64,000 bases of DNA, taken from positions 1-64,000 of the forward strand of contig NVWU01000023.1 in the NCBI GenBank assembly GCA_002733765.1, in the 5' to 3' direction. Of the stretch, positions 9,742 through 19,883 are shown piece after piece; position 1 is the stretch's first letter; each line of letters begins with the position of its first letter. The DNA is from Colwellia sp. (lineage in GTDB: Bacteria > Pseudomonadota > Gammaproteobacteria > Enterobacterales > Alteromonadaceae). Under the pieces are notes generated by a model. That model saw only the letters and a list, made by a program, of their open reading frames with translations. It did not search any database and was not told the DNA's origin. The translations under genes were made by a program, and so were the position numbers.

Positions 9742-9941
9742 AGTTTCCTCTGCTAATTCATCTACGGTATAAAAACACTTTTCGCTGTCATAAGTAAATA
9801 CCTCATATAATGTCGCTTTAATTGCGCGTCCAATGCTTTCATAGGCGATACCACTAGCGCTATGATGAGTAAAAATTAACATAGTGATCACACATTAGCT
9901 TTTGTTTTGAGTATAATAGCAATAATATTTAATGCACTGAT

Positions 9942-10748
9942 ATGAAGACAATGACTGATGATAATGCAAACGAAAAACGCCTCAATAAATATATTAGTGA
10001 ATCAGGTTTCTGTTCGCGTCGTGGTGCTGACAAATTAATTGAGGCTAATCGCGTTACCATTAATGGTGAAATACCCGAGCTAGGTACTAAAGTTCAATTG
10101 GGTGATGTGGTCAAAGTTGATGGTAATGCTATCGCCGCGAGTGCCAAAAACAAATCGGATCGTATTTATATTGTTTATAACAAACCCATTGGTATTACTT
10201 GTACAACTGAAAGTCATGTACGGGGTAATATTATTGATGCTATTGGTCACCGGACACGTATTTTCCCTATTGGTCGATTAGATAAGCCGTCTGAAGGCTT
10301 AATTTTTCTAACCAGTGACGGTGATATTGTTAATAAAATTTTACGTGCTGAAAATGCCCATGACAAAGAATATATCGTTACCGTAGATAAGCCGATTAGT
10401 GAGCGATTTATTGAGCGAATGTCTCGTGGAGTTCCTATTCTAGGTACTATTACTAAGCCTTGTATTGTTAGAGTAGAGAGCCGTTTTGTCTTTACTATTA
10501 TTCTAACGCAGGGTTTGAATCGACAAATTCGCCGTATGTGTGAATATTTAGATTATGAAGTTAAAAAATTAAAACGTTCTCGTATTATGAGTGTTGAGCT
10601 TGGTCAACTAAGGCCAGGGCAGTGGCGAGATTTGACTACAGCTGAAATGAGTGAGATCAATCAAGCAGTTGCGAGTTCAAGTAAAACTGCAGATAAAAAC
10701 CTAATTAGTCAGAAAAACCTACCAAGTAATCCTTGGATAAAAAGTTGA
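9942..10748 (+). CDS. rluF: 23S rRNA pseudouridine(2604) synthase RluF
   Basis: Isomerises uridine in 23S rRNA (U2604 in E. coli; also tRNA-Tyr U35). Residues 12-60 are an S4 RNA-binding domain (RLNKYISESGFCSRRGADKL). The catalytic block PIGRLDKPSEGLIFLTSDGD (about 107-126) carries the active Asp. NRQIRRMCEYLDYEVKKLKR near the C-terminus is typical of RluF/RluB. ATG 9942 or 9951 could start it. The stop codon lies within an outer inverted repeat shared with the convergent acyl-CoA synthetase gene. Confidence 0.95.
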   Translation: MKTMTDDNANEKRLNKYISESGFCSRRGADKLIEANRVTINGEIPELGTKVQLGDVVKVDGNAIAASAKNKSDRIYIVYNKPIGITCTTESHVRGNIIDAIGHRTRIFPIGRLDKPSEGLIFLTSDGDIVNKILRAENAHDKEYIVTVDKPISERFIERMSRGVPILGTITKPCIVRVESRFVFTIILTQGLNRQIRRMCEYLDYEVKKLKRSRIMSVELGQLRPGQWRDLTTAEMSEINQAVASSSKTADKNLISQKNLPSNPWIKS

Positions 10749-10850
10749 AGTCATACCAATAGCAGTAAGTTAGTGATCAAATATTAATGAATAAAATTCT
10801 GCTAGCTAAATAATTTTAACTAGCAGCAAAGGTCTTTGAATTATGACTTC
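10747..10850. repeat. Nested inverted repeats between convergent rluF and prpE-type gene
   Basis: An outer pair GAAGTCATA (10747-10755) / TATGACTTC (10842-10850) encloses an inner pair CTGCTAG (10799-10805) / CTAGCAG (10820-10826). The outer arm begins at the rluF stop codon. The likely role is bidirectional transcript termination or 3'-end protection, although no long T run follows. Confidence 0.6.
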
Positions 10851-10853
10851 ATA

Positions 10854-12749
10854 TTAGCTGATTATATTAGCTAGTCTAGGTGATAATTCCTCTAGTACTT
10901 GTGGATCCTCAATAGTCGAAGGAATCTCTATATCTTGACCGTCTATCATTTGTCTTAATGTTTTACGTAATATTTTACCTGAGCGAGTTTTAGGTAAACG
11001 TTCAACGATAATTAACGCTTTTAATGAAGCAATAGCCCCGATATCACTGCGGACTTTAGTTTTCAAAGCTGCAACTAGTTCATCATCACTCAACGTTACA
11101 CCATTTTTAATAACGACTAAACCAAAAGGTACTTGGCCTTTTAATGAATCGTGAATACCGACTACTGCACATTCGGCTACCGCAGCATGGCCAGAAATTG
11201 ATTCTTCCATCTCTCCTGTTGATAATCGATGACCGGCAACATTGATAACATCATCCGTACGTCCCATGATAAATAAGTAGCCATCCTCATCAAAATAACC
11301 ACCATCGCCAGTAACATAATAACCGGGATGAGTTGATAAGTAGCTAGCTTTAAAGCGTTCTTCATCTTTATAAACGGTGGTCAAGCAACCAGGAGGCATA
11401 GGGAGCTTTATGGCGACAGTACCTTGTTGATTAGCAGGTAAAGCCTCGCCATAGGCATCTAAAATTTCAACATTATAACCTGGCACAGGAAAACCTGAAG
11501 AACCGGCTTTGGTTAACATTAATTCTTCATTGCTTTCATCAACAAAGGGAGTGCTTGCAATAGACCAGCCAGTTTCTGTTTGCCACCAATGGTCAATAAC
11601 AGGTATTTGTGTTTTCTCTTTAAGCCAATGGTATGTGGCGGGATCTAAGCGTTCACCAGCAAGGTATAATCGTTTTAAATGGGATAGATCATAATTTTCC
11701 ATTAGTGCCGCATCAGGGTCTTCTTTTGCGATAGCACGAAATGCCGTTGGTGCACTAAATAATGCGTTCACTTTATATTCTTCACAAACACGCCAAAAAG
11801 CACCTGCATCAGGCGTTCTAACTGGTTTTCCTTCATATATAATCGTGCTACAACCCGCCATTAGAGGACCGTACACAATGAAAGAATGGCCAACAACCCA
11901 ACCAACGTCTGAAGCAGCCCAGAAACTATCGCCTGCTTTCATACCGTAAATGTTTTTCATGCTATAGAGCATAGCAACGGCATGGCCACCGTGATCTCTA
12001 ACGACACCTTTTGGTTTTCCTGTGGTACCTGAAGTGTATAAAATATAAAGGGGATCTGTACTTTTCAAGCTAACAGCCGCAATGCCTTTTGCGCTGTTCA
12101 TTAGCGTTTCCCAATTATGGTCTCGGCCACTAATCATCTCTGCCGTTAATTGTTCCCGTTGATAAACAATGCAACTACTTGGTTTATGGTGTGATAGTTT
12201 AATGGCGTTATCTAGCAATGGCTTATAAGGGATAACTTTCGCAATTTCAATACCACAACTAGCACTGATAATAACTTTAGGCTCGGCATCGTCAATACGT
12301 ATAGCAAGCTCTTTAGCTGCAAAACCACCAAAAACCACCGAATGAACAGCACCAATTCTAGCACAAGCTAGCATAGCGATAACTGCTTGCGGGATCATCG
12401 GCATATAAATAAGTACACGATCACCTTTTACGACTTGCTGTTTTTGCAAAACGTTAGCAAATTTTGCCACTAACTCAGTTAATTCAAGAAAAGTGAATTT
12501 TTCCTTTGAGCCAGTCACGGGCGAATCATAAATGAGTGCAGTTTGCTCCCCACGGCCTTGCTCAACATGATAATCCAATGCCAAATAGCTAGTATTGAGT
12601 TCACCATCAGCAAACCAATCTGTCCATTCGTTCTTATTTGTCGACAATATGTTTTTTGGTGCTTTATACCAAGAAACAAGTTCTGATTGCTCTAACCAGT
12701 ATGACTCTGCTGAATTCTTCGCTTTTGCTTGCTGTTCTTTGAAGCTCAT
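10854..12749 (-). CDS. prpE: Propionyl-CoA synthetase-type acyl-CoA ligase
   Basis: AMP-forming activation of a short-chain carboxylate (propionate in the PrpE family) to its CoA thioester in the cytosol. The 631-residue protein has the P-loop-like YTSGTTGKPKGVVRDHGG (about residues 235-252), the A5 region WWQTETGWS, the hinge TGDGGYFDEDGYLFIMGRTDD and the C-terminal catalytic Lys in LPKTRSGKILRK. The DHGGHAVA continuation resembles PrpE more than Acs, but acetate or acetoacetate use cannot be excluded. AAGGG precedes the ATG. It is not next to methylcitrate-cycle genes. Confidence 0.88.
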   Translation of the reverse strand: MSFKEQQAKAKNSAESYWLEQSELVSWYKAPKNILSTNKNEWTDWFADGELNTSYLALDYHVEQGRGEQTALIYDSPVTGSKEKFTFLELTELVAKFANVLQKQQVVKGDRVLIYMPMIPQAVIAMLACARIGAVHSVVFGGFAAKELAIRIDDAEPKVIISASCGIEIAKVIPYKPLLDNAIKLSHHKPSSCIVYQREQLTAEMISGRDHNWETLMNSAKGIAAVSLKSTDPLYILYTSGTTGKPKGVVRDHGGHAVAMLYSMKNIYGMKAGDSFWAASDVGWVVGHSFIVYGPLMAGCSTIIYEGKPVRTPDAGAFWRVCEEYKVNALFSAPTAFRAIAKEDPDAALMENYDLSHLKRLYLAGERLDPATYHWLKEKTQIPVIDHWWQTETGWSIASTPFVDESNEELMLTKAGSSGFPVPGYNVEILDAYGEALPANQQGTVAIKLPMPPGCLTTVYKDEERFKASYLSTHPGYYVTGDGGYFDEDGYLFIMGRTDDVINVAGHRLSTGEMEESISGHAAVAECAVVGIHDSLKGQVPFGLVVIKNGVTLSDDELVAALKTKVRSDIGAIASLKALIIVERLPKTRSGKILRKTLRQMIDGQDIEIPSTIEDPQVLEELSPRLANIIS

Positions 12750-13366
12750 GAGTTGCCCTTATGTGTTGTGTTTTATGCCTGCTACTATAGAAGTGTCGAC
12801 AAAATTGAACAATTAGACCTTTGGCTAATATATATACTCGAACTAGCTTGAACTAGTCTTATTAGGTTATTTGAGTATAACCGTTACTGGGTGTTTAGTA
12901 AGTTAATAGGGGAAAACTGATCAGTAAGTAAGCGTGTGTTTTTTGGTCAGTTTTGTTCTGTTCCGGTAAAATCAATGCGGTTATAAAGTGAATAAATGTC
13001 GACACGATTGGGTGTAACTTTGTGTTAAGTTGCTTGATGGTACAATAAATATGAAAAGTAAAATTTTTCGGCAACTTGCTCAGATTTATTGGCACGCTCA
13101 ATCAATGTATGTACAGAGTAGGGTGAGAGCATAGCTAAATAACGGTAGGAATTAAAAACAATGCCATTAATGCTAGTAATGAACCATACCTGTTCTTGAG
13201 TGGTTTTTTTCAGTAGTTTATTTCTTCTTTCTTATGAAATAAGGGCTTAAAGAGGTATAAACGAGACTAAGCTATGTTACTGATATTTGATAGTGTGCGG
13301 TTATAAAGTCAATAACGGGACCTGTATGGGCATACTTTTCAATAAAATGTATGCCCATTTTCGTCA
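12750..13366. other. 617-bp stretch without a convincing gene
   Basis: Contains a 10-bp inverted repeat with one G-U pair (12913-12922 / 12945-12954), a 19-bp direct repeat with one mismatch (12977-12995 and 13297-13315, exactly 320 bp apart), a weak 27-codon ORF (13051-13134, plus strand) and a 10-bp hairpin just outside uvrA. The frame at 12895-13101 (minus) has no recognisable features. It probably holds the promoter region of the prpE-type gene. Confidence 0.6.
13326..13358 (+). terminator. Hairpin at the 3' side of uvrA
   Basis: A perfect 10-bp stem, ATGGGCATAC (13326-13335) with GTATGCCCAT (13349-13358), and a 13-nt loop. It ends 8 bp from the uvrA stop codon. Only the plus-strand side has a short T tract, so it is not a classic terminator for minus-strand uvrA; 3'-end stabilisation is possible. 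Confidence 0.4.
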
Positions 13367-16207
13367 TCATGCCAATTTATTATTATCCAGTAAGGTTTTC
13401 AAAAAACGTGCTGTGTGAGAAGTTTTATGCTTTGCAACTTGCTCTGGTGTTCCGGCTACTAAAATTTCACCCCCACCTGAACCTCCTTCTAGGCCAAGAT
13501 CAATAACCCAATCAGCTGTTTTTATTACATCTAAGTTATGCTCAATTACCACAATGGTATTACCATGATCACGTAAACGGTGAATTACCTGTAGTAGCTG
13601 TTTAATATCATGAAAATGTAAACCTGTGGTTGGTTCATCTAAAATGTATAGGGTTTTACCGGTATCACGTTTTGATAATTCTTTTGATAACTTAACTCGT
13701 TGTGCTTCACCACCAGAGAGGGTTGTTGCTGATTGTCCTAGTTTTACATAAGTTAAGCCAACATCCACCAGTGTTTGCAACTTACGTTTTATTGCAGGAA
13801 TAGCGTTGAAAAATTCAAAGGCATCTTCAATAGTCATATCCAAGACCTGATGAATATTTTTACCTTTATATAGTACTTCTAATGTTTCGCGATTGTATCG
13901 CTTACTTTTACAGACATCACAAGGCACATAAACATCCGGTAAAAAGTGCATTTCTACCTTAATTAGTCCGTCACCTTGGCACGCTTCACAGCGGCCGCCC
14001 TTTACATTAAAACTAAAGCGACCTGGTTTATAACCACGTGAACGTGATTCTTGAGTTGCGGCAAAAATATCACGAATAGCAGTAAATATACCTGTGTAAG
14101 TGGCCGGATTTGAGCGTGGCGTTCTACCGATAGGACTTTGGTCAATATCAATAACTTTATCTAAGTGTTCTAAGCCAGCAATGCTTTTATAAGGCGATGG
14201 CTCGTCAAGCGTTGCCCCGTTCAGTTCAATGTGCGCTAACTTGTATAAGGTATCATTAATTAAGGTTGATTTACCCGAGCCAGAAACACCAGTAATACAA
14301 GTCATCAAACCGTTGGGAATGACTAAATCAACGTTTTTTAAGTTATTGCCGCTAGCACCTTTTAATTTAATAACATTTTTCTTATTAAAGGGGTGGCGTT
14401 TTTTTGGAATTTCAATACTTTTTACGCCAGACAGGTATTTACCGGTAAGTGAATTTTTACACTGTAAAATATCGTCGATTGTTCCTTGGGCGATAATTTC
14501 ACCACCATGAACCCCCGCGCCAGGGCCTATGTCAATAACAAAGTCAGCGGCACGAATGGCGTCTTCATCATGTTCAACCACAATAACAGTATTGCCTAAA
14601 TCACGTAAATGAATAAGGGTACTCAACAGGCGTTCGTTATCTCGCTGATGTAAACCAATTGAAGGTTCATCTAAAACATACATAACGCCTACCAAGCCAG
14701 CACCAATTTGACTGGCCAAACGAATACGTTGCGCTTCTCCGCCTGATAAAGTATTGGCTCCGCGAGATAAATTCAAATAGTTCAAACCTACATTAACTAA
14801 AAAACCTAAACGTTCATTTATTTCTTTTAGAATTTTTTCAGCCACTTGACCTTTTTGTCCTGTTAACGTTAAGCCCTCAAAGAAAGCTAACGCGTCGCTG
14901 ATGGCAAATTCTGCAACCACGGGTAATGGTGTATCACCAATAAATACATTACGTGCTTCTAAACGTAAACGACTACCATTACAGTCGGGGCAATGCTGAC
15001 TATTCAAATATTTTGATAATTCTTCACGTACCGCATTTGACTCTGTTTCTTTATAGCGGCGTTGCATATTATTAATTATGCCTTCAAATGGGTGCTTGCG
15101 CAGTACCACATCACCGCGGTCGTTCATGTACTTAAATTCAATTTCTTGTTTGTCGCTACCATAAAGCACGACATTTATTGCCTCATCGCTTAGTTTGCTA
15201 AAAGACTTATCTAAGGAAAATTTATAGTGTTCAGATAACGCCTTTAGCATTTGAAAATAGTAAAAATTACGTTTATCCCATCCACGTATTGCACCGCCAG
15301 CAAGACTTAATTGGTCATTGGTGATAACGCGTTTAATATCAAAAAATTGTTCAATGCCTAAGCCATCGCAAGTTTTACACGCGCCAGCAGGGCTGTTGAA
15401 TGAGAATAATCGTGGCTCTAATTCTTGCATGCTATAGCCACAGTGAGAACAAGCAAAATTAGCAGAAAAGAGTAGTTGTTCTCTTTTTGGCTCATCCATA
15501 AAAGCAACTTTTGCTGTGCCAGCCGTTAATGCTAGCGTGGTCTCAAAAGACTCTGATAAACGTAACTGGATATCAGGACGCACTTTAAGGCGATCTACCA
15601 CTACTTCAATGGTATGTTTTTTATGAAGTTCTAACGTGGGTGGATCTGATAAATCACATACTTCTCCATCAATACGAGCACGAATAAAACCTTGTGCGGC
15701 AAGGTTATCAAGTAATTTCACATGCTCACCTTTGCGATTTTGTAATACTGGTGCCAGCAGCATTACCTTAGTACCTTCTTCAAGCGCTAAAACTTTGTCA
15801 ACCATTTGTGAAACCGTTTGTGCGGCGAGTGGTTGTTTATGTTCAGGACAACGCGGTTCGCCAACGCGGGCGTAAAGCAGCCTTAAATAATCATAAATTT
15901 CAGTAATAGTACCCACGGTTGAGCGAGGGTTATGCGAGGTTGATTTTTGTTCAATAGAAATAGCGGGTGATAAGCCTTCAATGTGATCAACGTCTGGTTT
16001 CTCCATCAGTGATAAAAATTGACGTGCATAAGCAGACAACGATTCTACATAACGGCGTTGCCCTTCTGCATATAGCGTATCAAAAGCTAGTGATGATTTA
16101 CCTGAGCCAGAAAGTCCCGTGATCACTACTAATTTATCTCGAGGAATTGTTAAACTAATATTTTTTAGGTTGTGGGTGCGAGCCCCTCTGACTTCAATGT
16201 TTCTCAT
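13367..16207 (-). CDS. uvrA: UvrABC excinuclease subunit A
   Basis: DNA-damage-recognition ATPase of nucleotide excision repair, a dimer that loads UvrB. The 946-residue protein has two ABC-type nucleotide sites: Walker [21 protein letters not shown] near residue 31 with signature [16 protein letters not shown], and [11 protein letters not shown] near 645 with [15 protein letters not shown]. Zinc-binding CxxC pairs are seen (CSHCGYS and [14 protein letters not shown] and CDVCKSKRY). No canonical SOS box was found in the 238 bp between it and the divergent transporter gene. Confidence 0.98.
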   Translation of the reverse strand: MRNIEVRGARTHNLKNISLTIPRDKLVVITGLSGSGKSSLAFDTLYAEGQRRYVESLSAYARQFLSLMEKPDVDHIEGLSPAISIEQKSTSHNPRSTVGTITEIYDYLRLLYARVGEPRCPEHKQPLAAQTVSQMVDKVLALEEGTKVMLLAPVLQNRKGEHVKLLDNLAAQGFIRARIDGEVCDLSDPPTLELHKKHTIEVVVDRLKVRPDIQLRLSESFETTLALTAGTAKVAFMDEPKREQLLFSANFACSHCGYSMQELEPRLFSFNSPAGACKTCDGLGIEQFFDIKRVITNDQLSLAGGAIRGWDKRNFYYFQMLKALSEHYKFSLDKSFSKLSDEAINVVLYGSDKQEIEFKYMNDRGDVVLRKHPFEGIINNMQRRYKETESNAVREELSKYLNSQHCPDCNGSRLRLEARNVFIGDTPLPVVAEFAISDALAFFEGLTLTGQKGQVAEKILKEINERLGFLVNVGLNYLNLSRGANTLSGGEAQRIRLASQIGAGLVGVMYVLDEPSIGLHQRDNERLLSTLIHLRDLGNTVIVVEHDEDAIRAADFVIDIGPGAGVHGGEIIAQGTIDDILQCKNSLTGKYLSGVKSIEIPKKRHPFNKKNVIKLKGASGNNLKNVDLVIPNGLMTCITGVSGSGKSTLINDTLYKLAHIELNGATLDEPSPYKSIAGLEHLDKVIDIDQSPIGRTPRSNPATYTGIFTAIRDIFAATQESRSRGYKPGRFSFNVKGGRCEACQGDGLIKVEMHFLPDVYVPCDVCKSKRYNRETLEVLYKGKNIHQVLDMTIEDAFEFFNAIPAIKRKLQTLVDVGLTYVKLGQSATTLSGGEAQRVKLSKELSKRDTGKTLYILDEPTTGLHFHDIKQLLQVIHRLRDHGNTIVVIEHNLDVIKTADWVIDLGLEGGSGGGEILVAGTPEQVAKHKTSHTARFLKTLLDNNKLA

Positions 16208-16445
16208 TTTTATCTATTAATCCATGCGTAAAATAGCAGCCGAATATTATGCCATAAACCAGCCTCTTGGGGAATACTGAGCAAATCATACTCTGTGTTA
16301 CATTTATTTTTAAGGAAATACACCTTAATAAAAAAATTCGCCTTGATTATAAATTGCCCACTTTTCTTGGAACGAGTATTTTTAATTGGATCGGGTATAA
16401 CGATGTAATAGAATTAAGGGAAATAAACATAAAAAGGTAAACACG

Positions 16446-17798
16446 TTGGAGACGAAGAAAAAAGTCAATATGCTGTTGTCGTTCGTGTTTGCTTTTATCA
16501 TCATCAATACTGCTGAAGCATCGTCGCAAGTTCAGCAGGGTTTGGCGATTTTTGTCGCTATTGCTTGGCTATGGATAACACAGGCTTTACCTATTAGTGC
16601 TACCGCGTTATTAATTCCTGTTTTAGCTATGATTAGCGGTATATTGCCGGTAACACAAGCATTTACTAATTTTGCTAACCCCGTTATTTTTCTCTTTATG
16701 GGCGGCTTTGCCTTAGCGGCGGCATTGCAAAAATATTCGTTAGATAAATTGTTTGTTGTGAAAATGCTTTCTTTATCAAATGGAAAACCCTTATACGCGG
16801 TATTATTATTATTTTTGACTACGGCGTTACTTTCTATGTGGATAAGTAATACGGCGACGCTTGCTTTAATGCTACCTATCGCTTTGGGGTTGTTATCCGC
16901 TCAGCAAGAAAATAATCCGAATGATAAAAACCAATCAAACGTGTATGTTTTTGTTTTACTAGGGCTTGCATACTCAGGAAATCTTGGTGGTATGGCGACA
17001 TTAATTGGTAGCCCTCCTAACGCAATAGCGGCTTCTGCTGCGGGTTTAAGTTTTTCGGATTGGCTCAAGTGGGGCATCCCTATGTTTTCTCTGTTATTTC
17101 CTTTGATGATACTTGTGTTGTTTATTATTTTCAGGCCTAAGTTTGTTAATCACCTCGAATTAGCGTTACCAGTGATTGAATCGAGTTGGCAACGTAACTT
17201 CGTTATTGCTACTTTCGTATTAACGGCTTTTGGTTGGATTTTTAGTACACCATTAGCAAGTCTTATAGGTGTTAGCCGTGGTTTTGATGCCATGTTAGCG
17301 GTTACTGCTATTGTGCTCTTAACGGGATCAAAATGTTTATCGTTTGATGAGTTTGTAAAAAAAACTAACTGGGGAATATTAATATTGTTCGGTGGTGGTT
17401 TAACCTTGAGTGCTTTATTAAAAACATCAGGTGCAAGTTTGTGGTTGGCAAATGCTATCAGTAGTAATTTACCTGCGGATAATATTTGGTTTGTTTTAGT
17501 TATTATTTGTATTTTTGTTATTTTTTTAACTGAGCTTGTTAGTAATACAGCCAGTGCGGCCTTACTAGTACCTTTGTTTATGACAGTAGCAATAGAGCTA
17601 CATCTGCCGCCTGCGGGTATTGCGGTTGTTATTGCTTTATGTGCTTCATGCGCTTTTATGTTACCCGTGGCGACACCACCTAATGCGATTGTGTTTTCAT
17701 CTGGCAGGGTGCCACAAGGGCAAATGATGCGTGCGGGTTTCGTGCTTAATTTGGTTATTGCATTAGTGATTGCCACCGTTGCTTTTTTCTTGTTCTAA
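16446..17798 (+). CDS. DASS/SLC13-family anion:sodium symporter
   Basis: A 450-residue inner-membrane transporter of the divalent anion:Na+ symporter family (dicarboxylate, citrate or sulfate substrates). The paired substrate-binding motifs are present: SNTATLALMLPIALGL near residue 138 and VSNTASAALLVPLF near 365. TPPNAIVFSSGR follows near 415 and GSPPNAIAASAAG near 190. About eleven hydrophobic segments are apparent. The likely start is TTG 16446, with AGG about 9 nt upstream; ATG 16470 would also give a complete protein. The substrate cannot be assigned from sequence alone. Confidence 0.88.
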   Translation: METKKKVNMLLSFVFAFIIINTAEASSQVQQGLAIFVAIAWLWITQALPISATALLIPVLAMISGILPVTQAFTNFANPVIFLFMGGFALAAALQKYSLDKLFVVKMLSLSNGKPLYAVLLLFLTTALLSMWISNTATLALMLPIALGLLSAQQENNPNDKNQSNVYVFVLLGLAYSGNLGGMATLIGSPPNAIAASAAGLSFSDWLKWGIPMFSLLFPLMILVLFIIFRPKFVNHLELALPVIESSWQRNFVIATFVLTAFGWIFSTPLASLIGVSRGFDAMLAVTAIVLLTGSKCLSFDEFVKKTNWGILILFGGGLTLSALLKTSGASLWLANAISSNLPADNIWFVLVIICIFVIFLTELVSNTASAALLVPLFMTVAIELHLPPAGIAVVIALCASCAFMLPVATPPNAIVFSSGRVPQGQMMRAGFVLNLVIALVIATVAFFLF

Positions 17799-17897
17799 TT
17801 TATACCCTGAAACTTTAATATCCTTAAATCAGCATCTTGACGTATCATGGGGTTAGATCATTTTTTTGTTACGCATTGCGTGGTAAACTACGGCGAT

Positions 17898-17928
17898 TTT
17901 TTAATTCTCCGTCTTTTTAATTCTCCGT
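17898..17928 (+). repeat. Two-copy 16-bp-period direct repeat in the yajR leader
   Basis: The 15-mer TTTTTAATTCTCCGT occurs at 17898-17912 and 17914-17928, in the untranslated region just before yajR. It may be a simple duplication; both copies lie within 55 bp of the start codon. Confidence 0.85.
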
Positions 17929-17949
17929 ATCTTTAGGTAATGTATTTTC

Positions 17950-19347
17950 ATGAGTATTTCAGGTTTAAACAGTATTGAGAAAAAAGCCGCATTCTCGCTA
18001 GCCAGCGTTTTTGGTGTACGTATGCTTGGGCTTTTTATGATATTGCCCGTGTTTGCTATTTACGGCGAACAGTTAGCGGGTTACAGCCCTATATGGTTGG
18101 GGCTTGCTATTGGTGCGTATGGCTTAACACAGGCATTATTACAAATACCGATGGGGATTTTGTCTGATAAATATGGTCGAAAGCCAGTGATATTAGCGGG
18201 CTTAGTGGTTTTTTTAATCGGTAGTGTTGTTGCTGCTATGTCGACAACGATATACGGTGTAGTGCTTGGTCGAGCTATTCAAGGTATGGGTGCCATTGCC
18301 AGTGCCATTTTAGCCTTAGCTGCTGATTTAACCAGAGAAGAGCAACGTCCAAAGGTCATGGCGACTATTGGTATGTTTATTGGTTTATCATTTACCTTTG
18401 CGATGATTTTAGGACCGATAGTCGCTGATGCTTTTGGCTTAAGTGGCTTATTTTGGTTTACTGGATTTTTAACTATTTTAGCGATGTTAATGATTCAATT
18501 TATGGTGCCTTATTCAATTAATAAAGCGCCCCGTGGTGACAGTGTCGCTTTGCCTAAACAAATAGCTAAATTGATCCGTCATCCACAATTATCCCGTTTG
18601 AATTGGGGCGTGTTTATTTTACATATGGCGCTTACCGCTTGTTTTGTTACTTTGCCAAAACAATTTGTGGCAAGTGGCTTAGCATTAGAAAGTCATTGGC
18701 AAATATATTTGCCCACGTTATTAGGCTCTTTCTTTTTAATGGTGCCTTTTATGATTTTTGCAATGAAAAAACAGCAAGAGAAACCTATGTTTAGTGCTGC
18801 GGTCGCACTACTTAGTTTAGCCTTGTTTTTGTTGTGGTTATTACCAACAGGTTTATGGAGTTTAGTGTTATCTGTCGTGTTGTTCTTCACCGCTTTTAAT
18901 TATTTAGAGGCGACCATGCCCTCTATTTTATCTCGTATTGCTCCTGCTGGTGTTAAAGGTAGCGTAATGGGCATTTATTCTAGTAGTCAATTTTTAGGTG
19001 CTTTTGTTGGTGGTATTGTTGGTGGCTTTGTGGCGAGTCGTTATGGTGAGAATACTATCTTTTTAGTAATGGCAATAGCGAGTTTATTTTGGTTAGTGCT
19101 TAGCTTTGGTATGCAAAAACTGAAAAAATCTAAAAGTTTCAGTTTTGTCACTAATATACGTTGTGAAGACAAAGCAGGTGAAATAGCTGGATTACTAATA
19201 AATATGCCTGGCGTTATTGAAGCAACGTTAGTGCATGACGATGTTGGAAATAACTCAGAAGAAAGTGTTGTGGTTGCCTACTTAAAAGTAGATGACAAAG
19301 TTGTTGATTTGTTGGCTATTAAAGTTTTATTACAACAAGAAGTATAA
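17950..19347 (+). CDS. yajR: MFS transporter YajR with C-terminal YAM domain
   Basis: A major-facilitator inner-membrane transporter of 465 residues. It matches E. coli YajR throughout: VFGVRMLGLFMILPVF near residue 20, the motif A loop GILSDKYGRKPVILAG near 74, GRAIQGMGAIASAI near 108 and YSSSQFLGAFVGGIVGGF near 345. After twelve helices, residues 395-465 form the soluble ferredoxin-like YAM domain seen in E. coli YajR. The transported substrate is unknown. A cyclic-nucleotide-binding gene follows 4 bp later, probably in the same transcript. Confidence 0.93.
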   Translation: MSISGLNSIEKKAAFSLASVFGVRMLGLFMILPVFAIYGEQLAGYSPIWLGLAIGAYGLTQALLQIPMGILSDKYGRKPVILAGLVVFLIGSVVAAMSTTIYGVVLGRAIQGMGAIASAILALAADLTREEQRPKVMATIGMFIGLSFTFAMILGPIVADAFGLSGLFWFTGFLTILAMLMIQFMVPYSINKAPRGDSVALPKQIAKLIRHPQLSRLNWGVFILHMALTACFVTLPKQFVASGLALESHWQIYLPTLLGSFFLMVPFMIFAMKKQQEKPMFSAAVALLSLALFLLWLLPTGLWSLVLSVVLFFTAFNYLEATMPSILSRIAPAGVKGSVMGIYSSSQFLGAFVGGIVGGFVASRYGENTIFLVMAIASLFWLVLSFGMQKLKKSKSFSFVTNIRCEDKAGEIAGLLINMPGVIEATLVHDDVGNNSEESVVVAYLKVDDKVVDLLAIKVLLQQEV

Positions 19348-19351
19348 ATAA

Positions 19352-19822
19352 ATGTTTCCATTAAAAAATATTCCCCACTTAAAGTTATTAGAAATTGTTG
19401 CTCGGATTAATTTTTTTAAATCGCTCAGTGTTGCGCAGCGTGAATTATTATTGAATTCATCTACCTGTTATAAATGCTACAAAGATAAATATATACAAAA
19501 AGAAAACGATCTTAATTGCAATTTTTATATTGTCTTATCAGGTCAGGTCGCTATTACTAAGAGAAGCTCAGATGACAAAACCATAGATAAAGTTGTTGGT
19601 TATATTTCGGTGGGTGAATTTATTGGTGAAAGTAGTTTCATCAATAAACATCGTAAAAGCGCATCAGCAAAAGCGGTGGAAGATTCAATTATATTATGTA
19701 TTGATCAAGATGCACTACGTGATTTACCGGTACTGCTTAAAGATAAATGCAAAGACGCTATTATTGAAGGCATGGCGACTAGAATTATTTATTTAACTAA
19801 TCAGATCCAACAGCTTTCATAG
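19352..19822 (+). CDS. Stand-alone cyclic-nucleotide-binding domain protein
   Basis: A 156-residue protein consisting almost only of a cNMP-binding (CAP-like) beta-roll. The N-terminal helical lead-in FFKSLSVAQRELLL is followed by the jelly-roll (FYIVLSGQVAITKRSS) and a phosphate-binding cassette GEFIGESSFINKHRKSASAK (about residues 88-107) that retains the GE and the Arg expected to hold the cyclic phosphate. There is no helix-turn-helix after the C-helix, so it is not a DNA-binding Crp regulator. The partner is unknown. It lies 4 bp after yajR, so a link to transport control is inference. Confidence 0.85.
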   Translation: MFPLKNIPHLKLLEIVARINFFKSLSVAQRELLLNSSTCYKCYKDKYIQKENDLNCNFYIVLSGQVAITKRSSDDKTIDKVVGYISVGEFIGESSFINKHRKSASAKAVEDSIILCIDQDALRDLPVLLKDKCKDAIIEGMATRIIYLTNQIQQLS

Positions 19823-19832
19823 CTGTTTATAT
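19808..19832 (+). terminator. Weak hairpin at the end of the cNMP-binding gene
   Basis: A 7-bp stem AACAGCT/AGCTGTT with a TTCAT loop overlaps the TAG stop codon and is followed by an AT-rich tract (TATATATTT). It may terminate the yajR-cNMP transcript. Confidence 0.4.
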
Positions 19833-19883
19833 ATTTCAATTGGGTAAAAATTTCTTAAACAATATTCAGGTTAACTATAAAAA

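Noticed and set aside
12895..13101. 68-codon minus-strand frame upstream of the prpE-type gene
   Set aside because: No recognisable domain, no ribosome site, and it crosses an inverted repeat and one copy of a direct repeat.
16208..16445. SOS (LexA) box expected near uvrA
   Set aside because: No CTGT-N8-ACAG palindrome was found by eye between uvrA and the divergent transporter gene.
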